DNA of 39,315 nucleotides from Candidatus Pacearchaeota archaeon (GTDB taxonomy: Archaea > Nanobdellota > Nanobdellia > Pacearchaeales > GW2011-AR1). Positions 8,707-17,625 of this stretch are shown here, piece by piece. A model generated the notes under the pieces. That model had not been told where the DNA came from and ran no database searches. It worked only from the letters and a program-made list of their open reading frames with translations. How positions within the stretch are numbered: position 1 is the stretch's first letter; every line of letters begins with the position of its first letter. A program made the position numbers and the translations under genes. Location of the stretch: positions 1 through 39,315 of the forward strand of contig JAGVWY010000005.1 in the NCBI GenBank assembly GCA_018304055.1, read 5' to 3'.

Positions 8707-11700
8707 ATGGATAATAAAGAGAATATTGGTTACATTATTGTTTTCTTAGCCTTGATAATTATTTTATTATCTTATCCTGCGATTGCCTGGACCACAAGCG
8801 TATTAAGCTCAAGTGAAACAGCAGTGGTTAATTATTCTTCTATTTTTGGAGTTGTTAACGAGGATAAAGGACAAATTTATAATATCTCTATTAATCATAC
8901 TTCTGGGACTAATAATGTAACAGAAATTAACATTTCATTATGGGGAAATTTTATTTTTGTTTCTGGCTCAAATCAAACAGCAAATGTAACTGAAGGAAGT
9001 GATGAGCAATTTGCAATTTATTTTTCTAATACAAGTGATACTTTATCATGGAATGCAACTAATAGTACTAGTTATATTTTTCCATTCAACAAGTCGTTAA
9101 ATAGCACTTTTTTCTGGTTTAACGCAACTGTTGCAACACCAGGTAAATATAATATCACTGTAAGAGTTAGATACAATAATACAGTTGTTATAAACGAAAC
9201 TAATATTACTGTTTTAATTAATGATACAACTCTTCCTGATGAAATTAATGTAACATTAACTCCAATGTTTCTGGTTCTTTAACAATTAATGTTTCTGTTG
9301 CAGATAACGGAAATTTCTCTGCAGGAGGTAGAGAAATCACAGGAGTTAATATTTCATTTTTTAATGGAACTGAATATAATACTTCTTATATTGCTTTAAA
9401 TCAAAGTGCATTTTCTTATAGAGGATATTATTGGAATGTTACTGTTGATACTTCTATCATAACTCAAGGAGTTTATAACATTACTATAATAACAAATGAT
9501 TCAAATAATAATTTTAATATCACAAATATCAGCAATATAAGAATTGATAATGTTATTCCTTATGAGGTAAATATAAGTAACTCAAGCCATGTTTCTAGAG
9601 GAAATTACTCTGGAATTATTATATTTAATGCTTCTGTATTAGATGCTATTGCTGGAGTTAATACAGTAGTATTTAATATTACAAATGCTTCAGCAGAACA
9701 GAATATTACTCATATGTATTATACTGCTGCTCGTTCAGGGGATTATTTTAATTCGACTGTTAACACAAGTCTATTTGCTGATGGAGTTTATAATTTAACA
9801 ATTTATGCTAATGATAGTGCAGGGAATTTGAATGCTACAATTTCATGGTATAATATTACTTTTGATAATACAAAGCCGAATAATGTTAGTAATGCAAATG
9901 CTAGTCAAATTGATAATAGTAATTATACTGGAATATTTATTTTTAATGTAAGTGCTGTTGATGCAACTGCATTAGTAGCTACAGTTATTTTTAATGTAAC
10001 TTATGTTAATGGAACGCAGAATGCAAGTTATACTGCCCAAAGATCTGGAGATTATTTTAATATAACTATTAATACTTCACAATTTCCTGAAGGAAGATTT
10101 AATATTTCAGTTATTGTTAATGATAGTGCAAATAATTTGAATAATACTCTCTATATTGGTAATCTTACTTTTGATAATATTGTTCCTAATAATTTAAGTA
10201 ATGCAAATACAAGCATTCTATCAGGAGGGAATTATTCTGGAAGTTTTGTGTTTAATGTTAGTGCATTAGATGCAACTGTTGGAATGCAGACAGTTATTTT
10301 TAATGTGACTTATGTTAATGGAACACAAGCTCAAAATGGAAGTGCTACGACAACAAGATCAGGAGATTATTTCACGGCAACTATTAATACAAGTTTATTT
10401 TTAGAAGGAAGATATAATATTAGTATTATTGCAAATGACAGCTTAAATAATTTGAATACAACCTTGCTTATACTTAATTTAACGTTTGATAATACAGTAC
10501 CTAATAATGTAAGTAATGCTAATGCGAGTCATGTTGCTACAGGAAATTATTCAGGAACATTTGTATTTAATGTTAGTGCTTTGGATACTATAGCTGGCGT
10601 AAATACAGTAATTGTTAATATTACAAATTCTACAAGTAGCCAGAATGCAAGTTATACAGCAGCTAGATCAGGAGATTACTTTAATGTGACTATTGTTACA
10701 ACTCAATTTCCAGATGGAAGATATAATATCAGTGTATTGGCTAATGATAGTGCAGGAAATTTAAATAATACATTTTATTTAGGAAATATTACTTTTGATA
10801 ATACAAAGCCAAATAATGTTAGTAATGCAAATACAAGTATAATTTCAACTGGAAATTACTCAGGAACATTTGTATTTAATGTTAGTGCATTAGATGCTAC
10901 TGCTGGAATGGGGAATGTAATTGTTAATTTGACTAATTCATCTGGAGGACAAAACGCATCATATACCGCCGCACGTTCTGGAGATTATTTTAATGCAACA
11001 ATAAACACAAGTAATTTCCCTGATGGAAGATATAATATCAGTGTATTGGCTAATGATAGTGCAGGAAATTTAAATAATACATTTTATTTAGGAAATATTA
11101 CTTTTGATAATACAAGGCCTAATGAAGTTAATTTTACAAATTCTAGCTTTATTTCATTTGCAAATTTTTCAGGAGTTATTTTTATTAATGTTTCAGCTTT
11201 AGATGCTACTGCAGGAATTAATACAGTTTATGTAAATATAACAAATGCTACGGCTGTAGTGCAAAATGCAACTTATACAGCATCAAAAGTAGGAAATATA
11301 TTCAATGTAACTGTAAACACAAGCCACTTTGTTGATGGAAGATATAATATAACTGTTTGGTGCTCTGACGCAACTACTTCAGATGCTTTCCCTTGTTCAT
11401 GCACAAGAGAAGATAATGTATCAGGAATACAGTCAACATCAGAATCTTCTGACTCTCCTGATAATCTTGCAAGACCAAGCACTACTGGATCTTTTATTTA
11501 TACCTGTACTGTTACGAATCATGCTGGAATAAGCACAACAAGAACAGCAGGTTATAGAATAACTCAAGGCGGATCGTCTGTTGGTGGTGGCGGAGGAGGT
11601 GGAGGAACATCCTCTACATCAGATTATAAAAGAACAATTACTGTAAGTGAAAAACTTAATAAAGAAGGAATATCTGTTAACAAACAATTAGCTGAAAAAG

Positions 11701-12161
11701 AAAGAATAAAAATAGAAGTAGTTGAAAGTAGTAGTGTTAGTGGAGGAGGAGGAGGAGGAACATCTACACACTATGTAGGAATTAAAGATATTAAAAATAA
11801 TTCAGTAGTAATTGAAATAACAAGTAATCCTATAATTGTTGAATTGTTTGTTGGAGAAGAAAAGAAAGTAGATCTTAATAATGATGATATTTATGATATT
11901 AAAGTAAAACTTAATAGTATTATAAATAATAATAAAGCTGATTTAAAAGTTGAATATATAAGAGAAGCTCTTCCTCAAGAAGTGACTCCTCCAGTAGAAG
12001 AAAGTATTGAAGAGGAAGAACCTGTTGTGGAACAAGAGGAAGAAGAGATTAGCGTTAAAAAAAGTTATGGATGGTTATGGACACTACTAGCTGTAATAAT
12101 AATTATAATCATTATAATAGTTTTGATTATGACAAGGGCGCCAAAGAAAAGGTTTTATTAG
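8707..12161 (+). pseudogene. repeat-rich surface glycoprotein, split by one frameshift
   Basis: The ORF track shows two pieces (8707-9282 and 9714-12161), but they belong to one gene of about 1150 codons. The frame that reaches 9714 is open back to 9264. The first piece reads through to Thr-Pro at 9259-9264 and then stops, while the other frame continues with the same N-x-T-rich protein from 9264. A single missing base in the CCAAT at 9262-9266 explains the break. The product has a signal or anchor helix near residues 8-28, six repeats of about 103 residues, a Cys-rich segment, a glycine-run linker, the C-terminal domain shared with the 7324 gene, an acidic stretch, one transmembrane helix and a basic tail. 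The start has a GGGTGAT Shine-Dalgarno sequence 5 bases upstream. It could be a real disruption, a phase-variable gene or a sequencing error; the site is not a long homopolymer. Confidence 0.8.
9546..11400 (+). repeat. six tandem repeats of about 309 bases coding Ig-like units
   Basis: Each unit begins with D-N-x-x-P-N and contains a G-N-Y-S-G-like motif followed by F-N-V-S-A-x-D-A and, later, a D-G-R-Y-N-I-S strand. Unit starts fall near 9546, 9870, 10170, 10485, 10795 and 11105. About 100 bases at 10713 recur at 11022 with about two mismatches, so neighbouring units are being homogenised. Confidence 0.85.
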
Positions 12162-12331
12162 GAGTAAAAACAAATAATTAGCTGATTTTTGAGATATGAT
12201 TCCTCTTTCAACCACTTAAAAGAAACTTAGTGTTTAAGTCTTCTTTGCTTCTAAGGCAAGAAATTAGGCTGGGCTATATGGAAGATAATAAAATTCTTAA
12301 AAAGCATTATTATGAGTTAATTTTAACTATT
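12162..12331. other. convergent intergenic region with weak hairpins
   Basis: No gene is seen between the frameshifted surface gene and the minus-strand regulator. Two modest hairpins are present (ACTTAAA/TTTAAGT near 12216-12241 and TTCTT-TGC/GCA-AGAA just after). They may mark transcript ends of the plus-strand operon. Confidence 0.3.
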
Positions 12332-12682
12332 TTATATATTTATAGTTATAATTAACTGATCTAAATCAACAATAGGCCTTAGTCTTTCTCTGCCTGATTT
12401 ATGAGAGCTAATTAACTCAATAAAGCCGTATTTCTCCAATAATTTAATATCATGCCTTACTGCTTTAAAATCCCTTCCTAATAGCTTTGCTAATTTATAG
12501 ATAGAATCAGGAGATTTGGTTTTACAAACGTGCAATAAACGAGCTTTTTCATTGCTTAATACCTGCCTTAAGTTTATTAATTCTGTGTTTTTAGAGCTTC
12601 CTTTTATTCTTTTAAATAACACTGAAAAAGTCCCTTCTTTTTCTGATATAGATATTGATTTTGTTTTTATTTTTTTAGCCAT
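12332..12682 (-). CDS. winged-helix transcriptional regulator (HVO_A0114/MarR-like)
   Basis: 116 residues. The first 35 or so are basic and low-complexity. From about residue 42 comes a winged helix-turn-helix: a Leu-Ser-x-x-Lys-Ala-Arg-Leu-Leu helix, a second helix with Ser-Ile-Tyr-Lys-Leu-Ala, the recognition helix Phe-Lys-Ala-Val-Arg-His-Asp, and a wing ending in Gly-Phe-Ile-Glu-Leu. This order matches the archaeal COG4190-type regulators often found as stand-alone repressors or antitoxins. It lies alone, convergent with the surface operon and divergent from the S-layer gene. Its start codon is preceded by the family B leader, which it shares with rpoP. Target genes cannot be read from the sequence; the divergent S-layer gene is a natural guess. 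Confidence 0.75.
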   Translation of the reverse strand: MAKKIKTKSISISEKEGTFSVLFKRIKGSSKNTELINLRQVLSNEKARLLHVCKTKSPDSIYKLAKLLGRDFKAVRHDIKLLEKYGFIELISSHKSGRERLRPIVDLDQLIITINI

Positions 12683-12800
12683 ATCATATGAAAACCTAAG
12701 GTTTTCCTAAACTCAAAATTTGAATGTGATTATTTTTTATATATTGACATTCAAATTTCTCGCAAGTCACCTTTCCTAATATTGCTAGTGATATATTTAC
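12683..12800 (-). promoter_or_regulatory. family B structured leader, copy B1, with TATA box
   Basis: Read on the minus strand, a TATA-like GTAAATATAT (12791-12800) is followed by the leader from GGAAAGGTGACTTGCGAGAA (5' end about 12776) to the start codon, 94 bases. It contains a perfect 12-bp stem (12716-12727 with 12747-12758) and a perfect 7-bp stem with a 3-base loop (12690-12696 with 12700-12706). Single-stranded stretches match copy B2 almost exactly, while the stems differ by paired changes. Between 12780 and 12829 there is a further 8-bp inverted repeat (TATTGCTA/TAGCAATA) spanning the promoter. Confidence 0.65.
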
Positions 12801-12979
12801 TTTTTTATTATATTTTATAGATAGCAATAGTATATAAATCTTACCATATATCTAAAGAATATATATTATAGATATGTGTTATAATAAAACATATATGTTT
12901 AAAAAAATACCATATAACTTTTTTAATTATTTTTGATAACCTGAAAATAATTGTATTTATTGTAGAGTTACATGGCAAC

Positions 12980-13127
12980 ATTTATAAAGAGAAAAAAATA
13001 TTATTAAGTATTGTCAATAGTTTGGCAAGAAAAAAGATGGCAGAAAACACAGTATTGTCTGAAAGGTATTGCAGAAAAAGAGGGACTTTTTTTATTATCA
13101 AATATTTTGAAAGGAGGTTATAATAAT
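12980..13127 (+). promoter_or_regulatory. S-layer promoter and long leader with strong Shine-Dalgarno
   Basis: A TATA box (TTTATAAAG, about 12982-12990) predicts transcription from about 13012-13016, leaving a leader of about 115 bases. It ends with AAGGAGGT (13111-13118), the best Shine-Dalgarno match in the window, 9 bases before ATG at 13128. This fixes the start and rejects the ORF-track start at 13011. The 12803-12979 stretch is very AT-rich with no gene seen. Confidence 0.7.
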
Positions 13128-15824
13128 ATGTTTAAATTTAAAAAGATAGCATCTGTACTCGCAAGTGCAGTAATGCTATCAAGTACAATAGGATTTGCTG
13201 CTGCTGCAAGTTATCCGCAACCATTTGTCACAAGTGGTTTAGCTGATGCAGCAGTTGTTTATGGTGCAAATGCTGCTATAAGCGATGTAACTGCTGCTAT
13301 AGATGTTCAGCAAAAATTAGGTGCTTTGGCTACAAGCGGTACTGCTACAACAAGTAGTTCAGTAAGCGGAGAAGCTACTCCTCTTTTTACAGGAGGAACA
13401 AAACTATACATTAATGATAGTTTAAACACAATTAAAGGAGTTTTAACTAAAAATGAAATGCCTACTATATTAAAGGCAGGTTCATTTTCAGGTAATGTAG
13501 ATGCTTCTATAACTCAAACAATTGATATTGGATCAAACCCAAGAATTACATTTAAAAGGCAACCTACAAGCTCTGATGACCCTAATTTTGCTGTAACAAC
13601 AAGTACAACTCAAGCTAACTATATTTATAATGCGACTATTAAGTTTGGCAAAGCAGTAAACTTCACTCATCCAGACTCTGAAGGAAGTGCTATAAAGCTT
13701 TTTGGTATGGACTATACTATTGGTTCTGCTACTGATGATGATACTCTCGTATTATTAAAAAGTGCGACTAAAGTTAACTTAGATAGTGACAATCCTTCAG
13801 CAGATGTTACAGTATCTGGAAAGGTTTATACTGTTGAGTTAGTTTCAGCATCAGACACTTCTGCAACAATAAAAATTACTGATAGCGATGGAAACAGTGA
13901 TAGCAAAGAAATTAACGAAGCTGCTTCAAAAAAAGTTCAAGGAATAACTGTTGCTGTAGTAACTGCAGATGAAACTAATCTAAAGTTATCTGCAAGTATT
14001 ATTGCAGGCTCTGAAAAAGTAACTTTTGAAAATGCTACTGCTGTTAAATATGGTGAGGAAGATAATAGCATTGATGGAACATTAGTTTTGTTCGGAGGCG
14101 GAGCTAATATGCAAACTGTTTCTTCTATAAGCGTTAGCATTTATGCTCCTGAATCTGATAAAGATGCTATTAAGGCTGGAGAATCTTTCGTGGATCCAGT
14201 TTTTGGAACATTTAAGCTTGACTTTTCAGGATTAAATATCCAAAACAATACTGCTGCTAGAGAAAATATCGAGATAACTCCTAATGGTGATGACAAATTA
14301 AACATTAATTTTAAGGACCATAGAGGTTATGAAAAAACATTCCAGTTTGCAAAAGACATTTCTGGGCAAAATGTTGCAAGTTCTCGAGGTAGTGTAGCAT
14401 TAATGTCAGATGATGACAACAGAAATATAACAGTTGCAGAAATGCAGAATATCACTTCTCAAAGCTATGTTATTGTTGGTAATGAAGATGAAGGTTACTT
14501 ATTAAAATTATCAGGAGTAAAGAATTCATCTGATACAGGTACATCAAATACTGCAGGAGATAAAGTTGAATTCACTGATGTGTTTTCAAGTGAAGTTTAC
14601 AAAACTACATGGACATCTGATGGAGTTGGTAGTGTTATTATTGGAGGTAAAACATATAATGTTTACTTATCTGGTAACGCTAACACTGCAACAGAAGACT
14701 ACCAGGTTCATTTAGATTATCCTGATAGTCCAACTGCAAATACAGATGTAATATTATTCCCAACAATACAGACTTCAAAAGGAGCAAAAATTGCGTTCTA
14801 TGAACCAGTTGAGCTTCACGTTGGTCGTCATGGATATAGAGCAGGATCTACTGGAGGTTATAATTTAACCACTATAAGAGTTCCTGATGGAGATGGATAT
14901 GAAACTGCTACTGTAGCTATTCAGGGTGATGGAGATCATACAAACTCTAGTGCAGTCACTATTACAGTTGATGGAACTGCAAGTCAACTTGTAACAAACG
15001 CAAGCGCTGCAGATAGTGGAGTAACATGGAGAGTTGAAGGACTTATCTATAATATTACAAACCATAATTTTACTGCAGAAGAAGGTTACATTAATGACAC
15101 AATCGTTGTTTACCTTGTTGAACCAGACGCTGGTGGAAATATTAATCAAACAGCTTTAGTTGTTTGGGAAGAAAAAGATGATAACAGCAATTACGAGGCA
15201 ATGATTATCTTGTTAGAAAATGGTAGAACAAGTGACGATGGACTTGGAATAGATACTTCTGGATCAGGAGATACTTGGAGTAATGTATCTGCTGGATGGA
15301 GATCATCTAGAGCCAGTGATAGTAAAATTACTGATGTTGCTGATTTATGGGGTACAATCTTAACACTTGATGCAGGAGACTCTGATCAAGCAAAAGCAAC
15401 AATAAGCTACCCTGATGAGCAGTTATATGCACAGGTTTATATGGCTGAACAATCAGCTGCAATTACCCCTGGACAATCAGGAACTACTGGTGGTGGACAG
15501 GTAATAATTGTAAAAGATTCAGAAGTAACATCTGTTTCTGATAAGAACTTATTTGTTGTTGGTGGAAGCTGTATTAATACAGTTGCTGCAAAGATTTTGG
15601 GAAGTGAAGTTCCATTATGTGGAGAAGATTTCACTGCTCAAACACAAGCAGGATCTGGACAATACATTATCAAGAGTATAAAATCGCCTTACAACGATAA
15701 TAAAATCGCTTTGTTAGTTGCTGGATATGAAGCTCCTGATACTGTAAACGCAGTAAAGAAAGCTATGGAAGGGGTTATGACTGATTCTGGTACAAGCCAA
15801 GTCTATCCTATCGTAAGTAGTTAA
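13128..15824 (+). CDS. S-layer protein (methanococcal type)
   Basis: 898 residues from the ATG after the GGAGGT. A signal peptide of about 24 residues (Lys-rich start, hydrophobic core, Ala-rich cleavage region) is followed by the SYPQPFV segment and an Ala/Val-rich stretch typical of the N-terminal S-layer family of methanogens and DPANN archaea. The C-terminal 130 residues carry the matching S-layer C-terminal features: a V-G-G-S-C-x-N motif, a second Cys in L-C-G-E-D-F, and A-L-L-V-A-G-Y near the end. There is no transmembrane helix, as expected for a lattice protein. It should be the main cell-wall protein and highly expressed, in line with the long leader, strong ribosome site and T-rich terminator. 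Glycosylation sequons are far fewer than in the 541-12161 proteins. Confidence 0.9.
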   Translation: MFKFKKIASVLASAVMLSSTIGFAAAASYPQPFVTSGLADAAVVYGANAAISDVTAAIDVQQKLGALATSGTATTSSSVSGEATPLFTGGTKLYINDSLNTIKGVLTKNEMPTILKAGSFSGNVDASITQTIDIGSNPRITFKRQPTSSDDPNFAVTTSTTQANYIYNATIKFGKAVNFTHPDSEGSAIKLFGMDYTIGSATDDDTLVLLKSATKVNLDSDNPSADVTVSGKVYTVELVSASDTSATIKITDSDGNSDSKEINEAASKKVQGITVAVVTADETNLKLSASIIAGSEKVTFENATAVKYGEEDNSIDGTLVLFGGGANMQTVSSISVSIYAPESDKDAIKAGESFVDPVFGTFKLDFSGLNIQNNTAARENIEITPNGDDKLNINFKDHRGYEKTFQFAKDISGQNVASSRGSVALMSDDDNRNITVAEMQNITSQSYVIVGNEDEGYLLKLSGVKNSSDTGTSNTAGDKVEFTDVFSSEVYKTTWTSDGVGSVIIGGKTYNVYLSGNANTATEDYQVHLDYPDSPTANTDVILFPTIQTSKGAKIAFYEPVELHVGRHGYRAGSTGGYNLTTIRVPDGDGYETATVAIQGDGDHTNSSAVTITVDGTASQLVTNASAADSGVTWRVEGLIYNITNHNFTAEEGYINDTIVVYLVEPDAGGNINQTALVVWEEKDDNSNYEAMIILLENGRTSDDGLGIDTSGSGDTWSNVSAGWRSSRASDSKITDVADLWGTILTLDAGDSDQAKATISYPDEQLYAQVYMAEQSAAITPGQSGTTGGGQVIIVKDSEVTSVSDKNLFVVGGSCINTVAAKILGSEVPLCGEDFTAQTQAGSGQYIIKSIKSPYNDNKIALLVAGYEAPDTVNAVKKAMEGVMTDSGTSQVYPIVSS

Positions 15825-15862
15825 TTTTTTATTTATTTTTCTTTCTTTTTTTTATTTTTTAT
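15825..15862 (+). terminator. T-rich terminator after the S-layer gene
   Basis: Directly after the stop codon come several T-runs (including a run of eight or more) without a needed hairpin, the usual form of archaeal termination signals. Confidence 0.6.
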
Positions 15863-15941
15863 TATCTTATAGATACATTTTGAACACATGGTTTTCCATT
15901 TAGGAAACATTTATATATCTATAGATACATTAACGTTTATA

Positions 15942-16481
15942 ATGGAACAAAAAAGTATCTTCAAATCAAGTGTTTGGAAAGTTTTTGAAATATTTATAGA
16001 TGAGCCAAGAAAAGTTCACTATATAAAAGAAATATCAAAAAAAATAAATTTAGCTCCAACTTCTGTAAAAAAATATATAGAAAATTTACAAAAAAATGAT
16101 ATGATAATAAAGACTAAAGGAAATATATTTAATGGTTATATCGCAAATAGGGATTATAATGAATTTCTTTTTTATAAAAGAATATTCAATTTAATAAAAA
16201 TTAAAGAATCAAAATTAGTAGATTATCTCATTACATTACTGTATCCTACCGCTATTATATTATACGGCTCTTATGTAAGAGGAGAAGATATTGAAGAAAG
16301 CGATATTGATTTGTTAATAATTTCAAAAGTAAAAAAAAGATTTGAAATAGAATCTTTTGAAAAAATTCTTCATAGGAAAATACATATTATAATTGATGAA
16401 AATTTAAAAAATCTGAATAAAAATCTTAGGCAAGAGATTATTAATGGTTATGTTTTATATGGTTATCTAAAAGATGGATGA
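15942..16481 (+). CDS. nucleotidyltransferase (MNT-type) with N-terminal winged helix
   Basis: The track begins at 15888, but a TATA box at about 15908-15917 sits inside that extension, and ATG 15942 lies about 27 bases after it, so I take 15942 (179 residues, leaderless). Residues about 5-75 form a winged helix-turn-helix (Tyr-Ile-Lys-Glu-Ile-Ser, then a Ser-Val-Lys-Lys recognition helix). After that comes a minimal nucleotidyltransferase with the G-S-Y-x-R-G and S-D-I-D-L-L motifs, where the two Asp bind metal. The third acidic position is less clear. It overlaps the next gene by 8 bases, a HEPN-type protein. By analogy with MNT/HEPN toxin-antitoxin pairs it would be the antitoxin, modifying the HEPN partner with nucleotides. 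Confidence 0.85.
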   Translation: MEQKSIFKSSVWKVFEIFIDEPRKVHYIKEISKKINLAPTSVKKYIENLQKNDMIIKTKGNIFNGYIANRDYNEFLFYKRIFNLIKIKESKLVDYLITLLYPTAIILYGSYVRGEDIEESDIDLLIISKVKKRFEIESFEKILHRKIHIIIDENLKNLNKNLRQEIINGYVLYGYLKDG

Positions 16482-16866
16482 AGAAATTTTCCGGGTAAGT
16501 AAGAACGAAAATAGAGCTAGCTCGCTTGTTGAAATGGCAAAAGAAAGATATAGTGATTTAAAAGATGAGGATAAACCATACAAAATTGTTGAAGAATATT
16601 ACGAAATCATAAAAGAATTAATAACTGCATTGATGTATTTGAACGGGTATAAGACATTGAGCCATAAAACTTTAGTTTCTTATTTAGAGAAAAATTATAA
16701 AGATTTTGATAAATCAGAGATAATTCTTATAGATGAGCTAAGAAAATTAAGGAACAACATTGTTTACTATGGCCAGAAAGTAGAAAAAGAATTTATTACT
16801 AACAATAAAAAAGAGTTAGATAAAATTATAGAAAAATTATTTAAAATCTTGAATTCTTTATTGTGA
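16474..16866 (+). CDS. HEPN-family protein, partner of the nucleotidyltransferase
   Basis: 130 residues, all-helical. The helix that normally carries the R-x4-6-H RNase motif reads R-K-L-R-N-N-I-V-Y-Y-G, so the catalytic His position is Tyr. The protein may therefore not be a standard HEPN RNase, or may use other residues; archaeal HEPN relatives with Tyr at this place are common, in my recollection. The 8-base overlap with the nucleotidyltransferase gene indicates translational coupling and a two-gene system. Confidence 0.75.
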   Translation: MDEEIFRVSKNENRASSLVEMAKERYSDLKDEDKPYKIVEEYYEIIKELITALMYLNGYKTLSHKTLVSYLEKNYKDFDKSEIILIDELRKLRNNIVYYGQKVEKEFITNNKKELDKIIEKLFKILNSLL

Positions 16867-16900
16867 TAATTTATTTAAAGAGGAATAAATTAGTTGCAGT

Positions 16901-17485
16901 ATGAAAAAAATACTAAGCAAGGAAGAAAAAGATAGAATAACAAGAAGAAATCAGCTTATTCTTGGATTAATTTTAATTGGATTAATGATATTAAGTACTT
17001 TGGGATTTGCATTTAGTAATAATATCGCTGGAAATTCCCAGGGAAAAATAGAATACAATGGCATAGAGTTTACACAAGATAACGGTTATTGGAAATTTTC
17101 TGCTTCTGGTTATGAATTTTTAACTCTGTATAATCCAGAAGAAACAAAAGACATTGCTTTTTCTGGTTATGTTAGTTTAAATAATTATATGAGTAAACCT
17201 CTTTATTTTGTCAGTAAAAAAAACTCATTTTCAGAGATAGAGAGAAATTTGGCAGGAAGAATTGCATTAAGAGTTCAGGAAGCCTGCATAGAAAATGGAT
17301 CTTGCGATAAAGATTTGCCTGTAAAAAATTGTAAAGATGATAACATTATCGTCTATAAAGAAGTTATAAATAACAGCGATGAAAAAATATACCAAAAAGA
17401 CAACTGCATATTTATTGAAACTCAAGTAAGCAATGTGGAAAAATATGAAGATGCGTTTTTGTTTAACATTTTAGGGATAAACTGA
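16901..17485 (+). CDS. membrane-anchored protein of unknown function, paralogue 1
   Basis: 194 residues: basic N-terminus, one transmembrane helix (about 18-38), then an extracytoplasmic domain. The domain opens with an E-Y-x-G-I-E-F motif and ends with several Cys and an I-I-V-Y-K-E...C-I-F-I-E-T pattern. The 17626 gene has the same layout (E-Y-K-G-L-E-F; I-V-V-T-D-G...C-R-I-L-E-V), so the two are diverged tandem paralogues. A TATA-like AATTTATTTAAAG at 16867-16880 makes this a leaderless gene. I do not recognise the family. Confidence 0.75.
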   Translation: MKKILSKEEKDRITRRNQLILGLILIGLMILSTLGFAFSNNIAGNSQGKIEYNGIEFTQDNGYWKFSASGYEFLTLYNPEETKDIAFSGYVSLNNYMSKPLYFVSKKNSFSEIERNLAGRIALRVQEACIENGSCDKDLPVKNCKDDNIIVYKEVINNSDEKIYQKDNCIFIETQVSNVEKYEDAFLFNILGIN

Positions 17486-17525
17486 ATAAAAAAGTTAATC
17501 TTATATATTTTCTTGACTTCAAGAA

Positions 17526-17625
17526 AATTTAAAAACTCTTGTTTTTTATTCAAAGGATAACGAAACCTTTCTAGGTTTCGAATATCACAAAATCATAAAT
17601 ATGGAGTTTCAGGAGATTTTGCAAT
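17526..17625 (+). promoter_or_regulatory. promoter and two-hairpin leader of the 17626 gene
   Basis: TATA-like AATTTAAAAAC at 17526-17536 predicts a start near 17557. An 8-bp hairpin follows at once (17561-17568 with 17573-17580, loop TTCT). A second stem, CAAAATC (17588-17594) with GATTTTG (17615-17621), then takes up the last G of the Shine-Dalgarno GGAG (17612-17615) ahead of ATG 17626. Upstream, 17505-17527 also forms a 9-bp hairpin (ATTTTCTTG/CAAGAAAAT) that may end the previous transcript. Confidence 0.5.

Noticed and set aside
9546-11400. Regular repeats that might be a CRISPR array
   Set aside because: Period is about 309 bases, repeats are coding and diverged, and there are no short spacers or cas genes.
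13011-13127. N-terminal extension of the S-layer ORF
   Set aside because: It lies between the promoter and a strong GGAGGT; the signal peptide begins at the ATG 13128.
14865-15149. 94-aa minus-strand ORF inside the S-layer gene
   Set aside because: Antisense to a clear S-layer coding region, with Cys/Ser-rich shadow composition.
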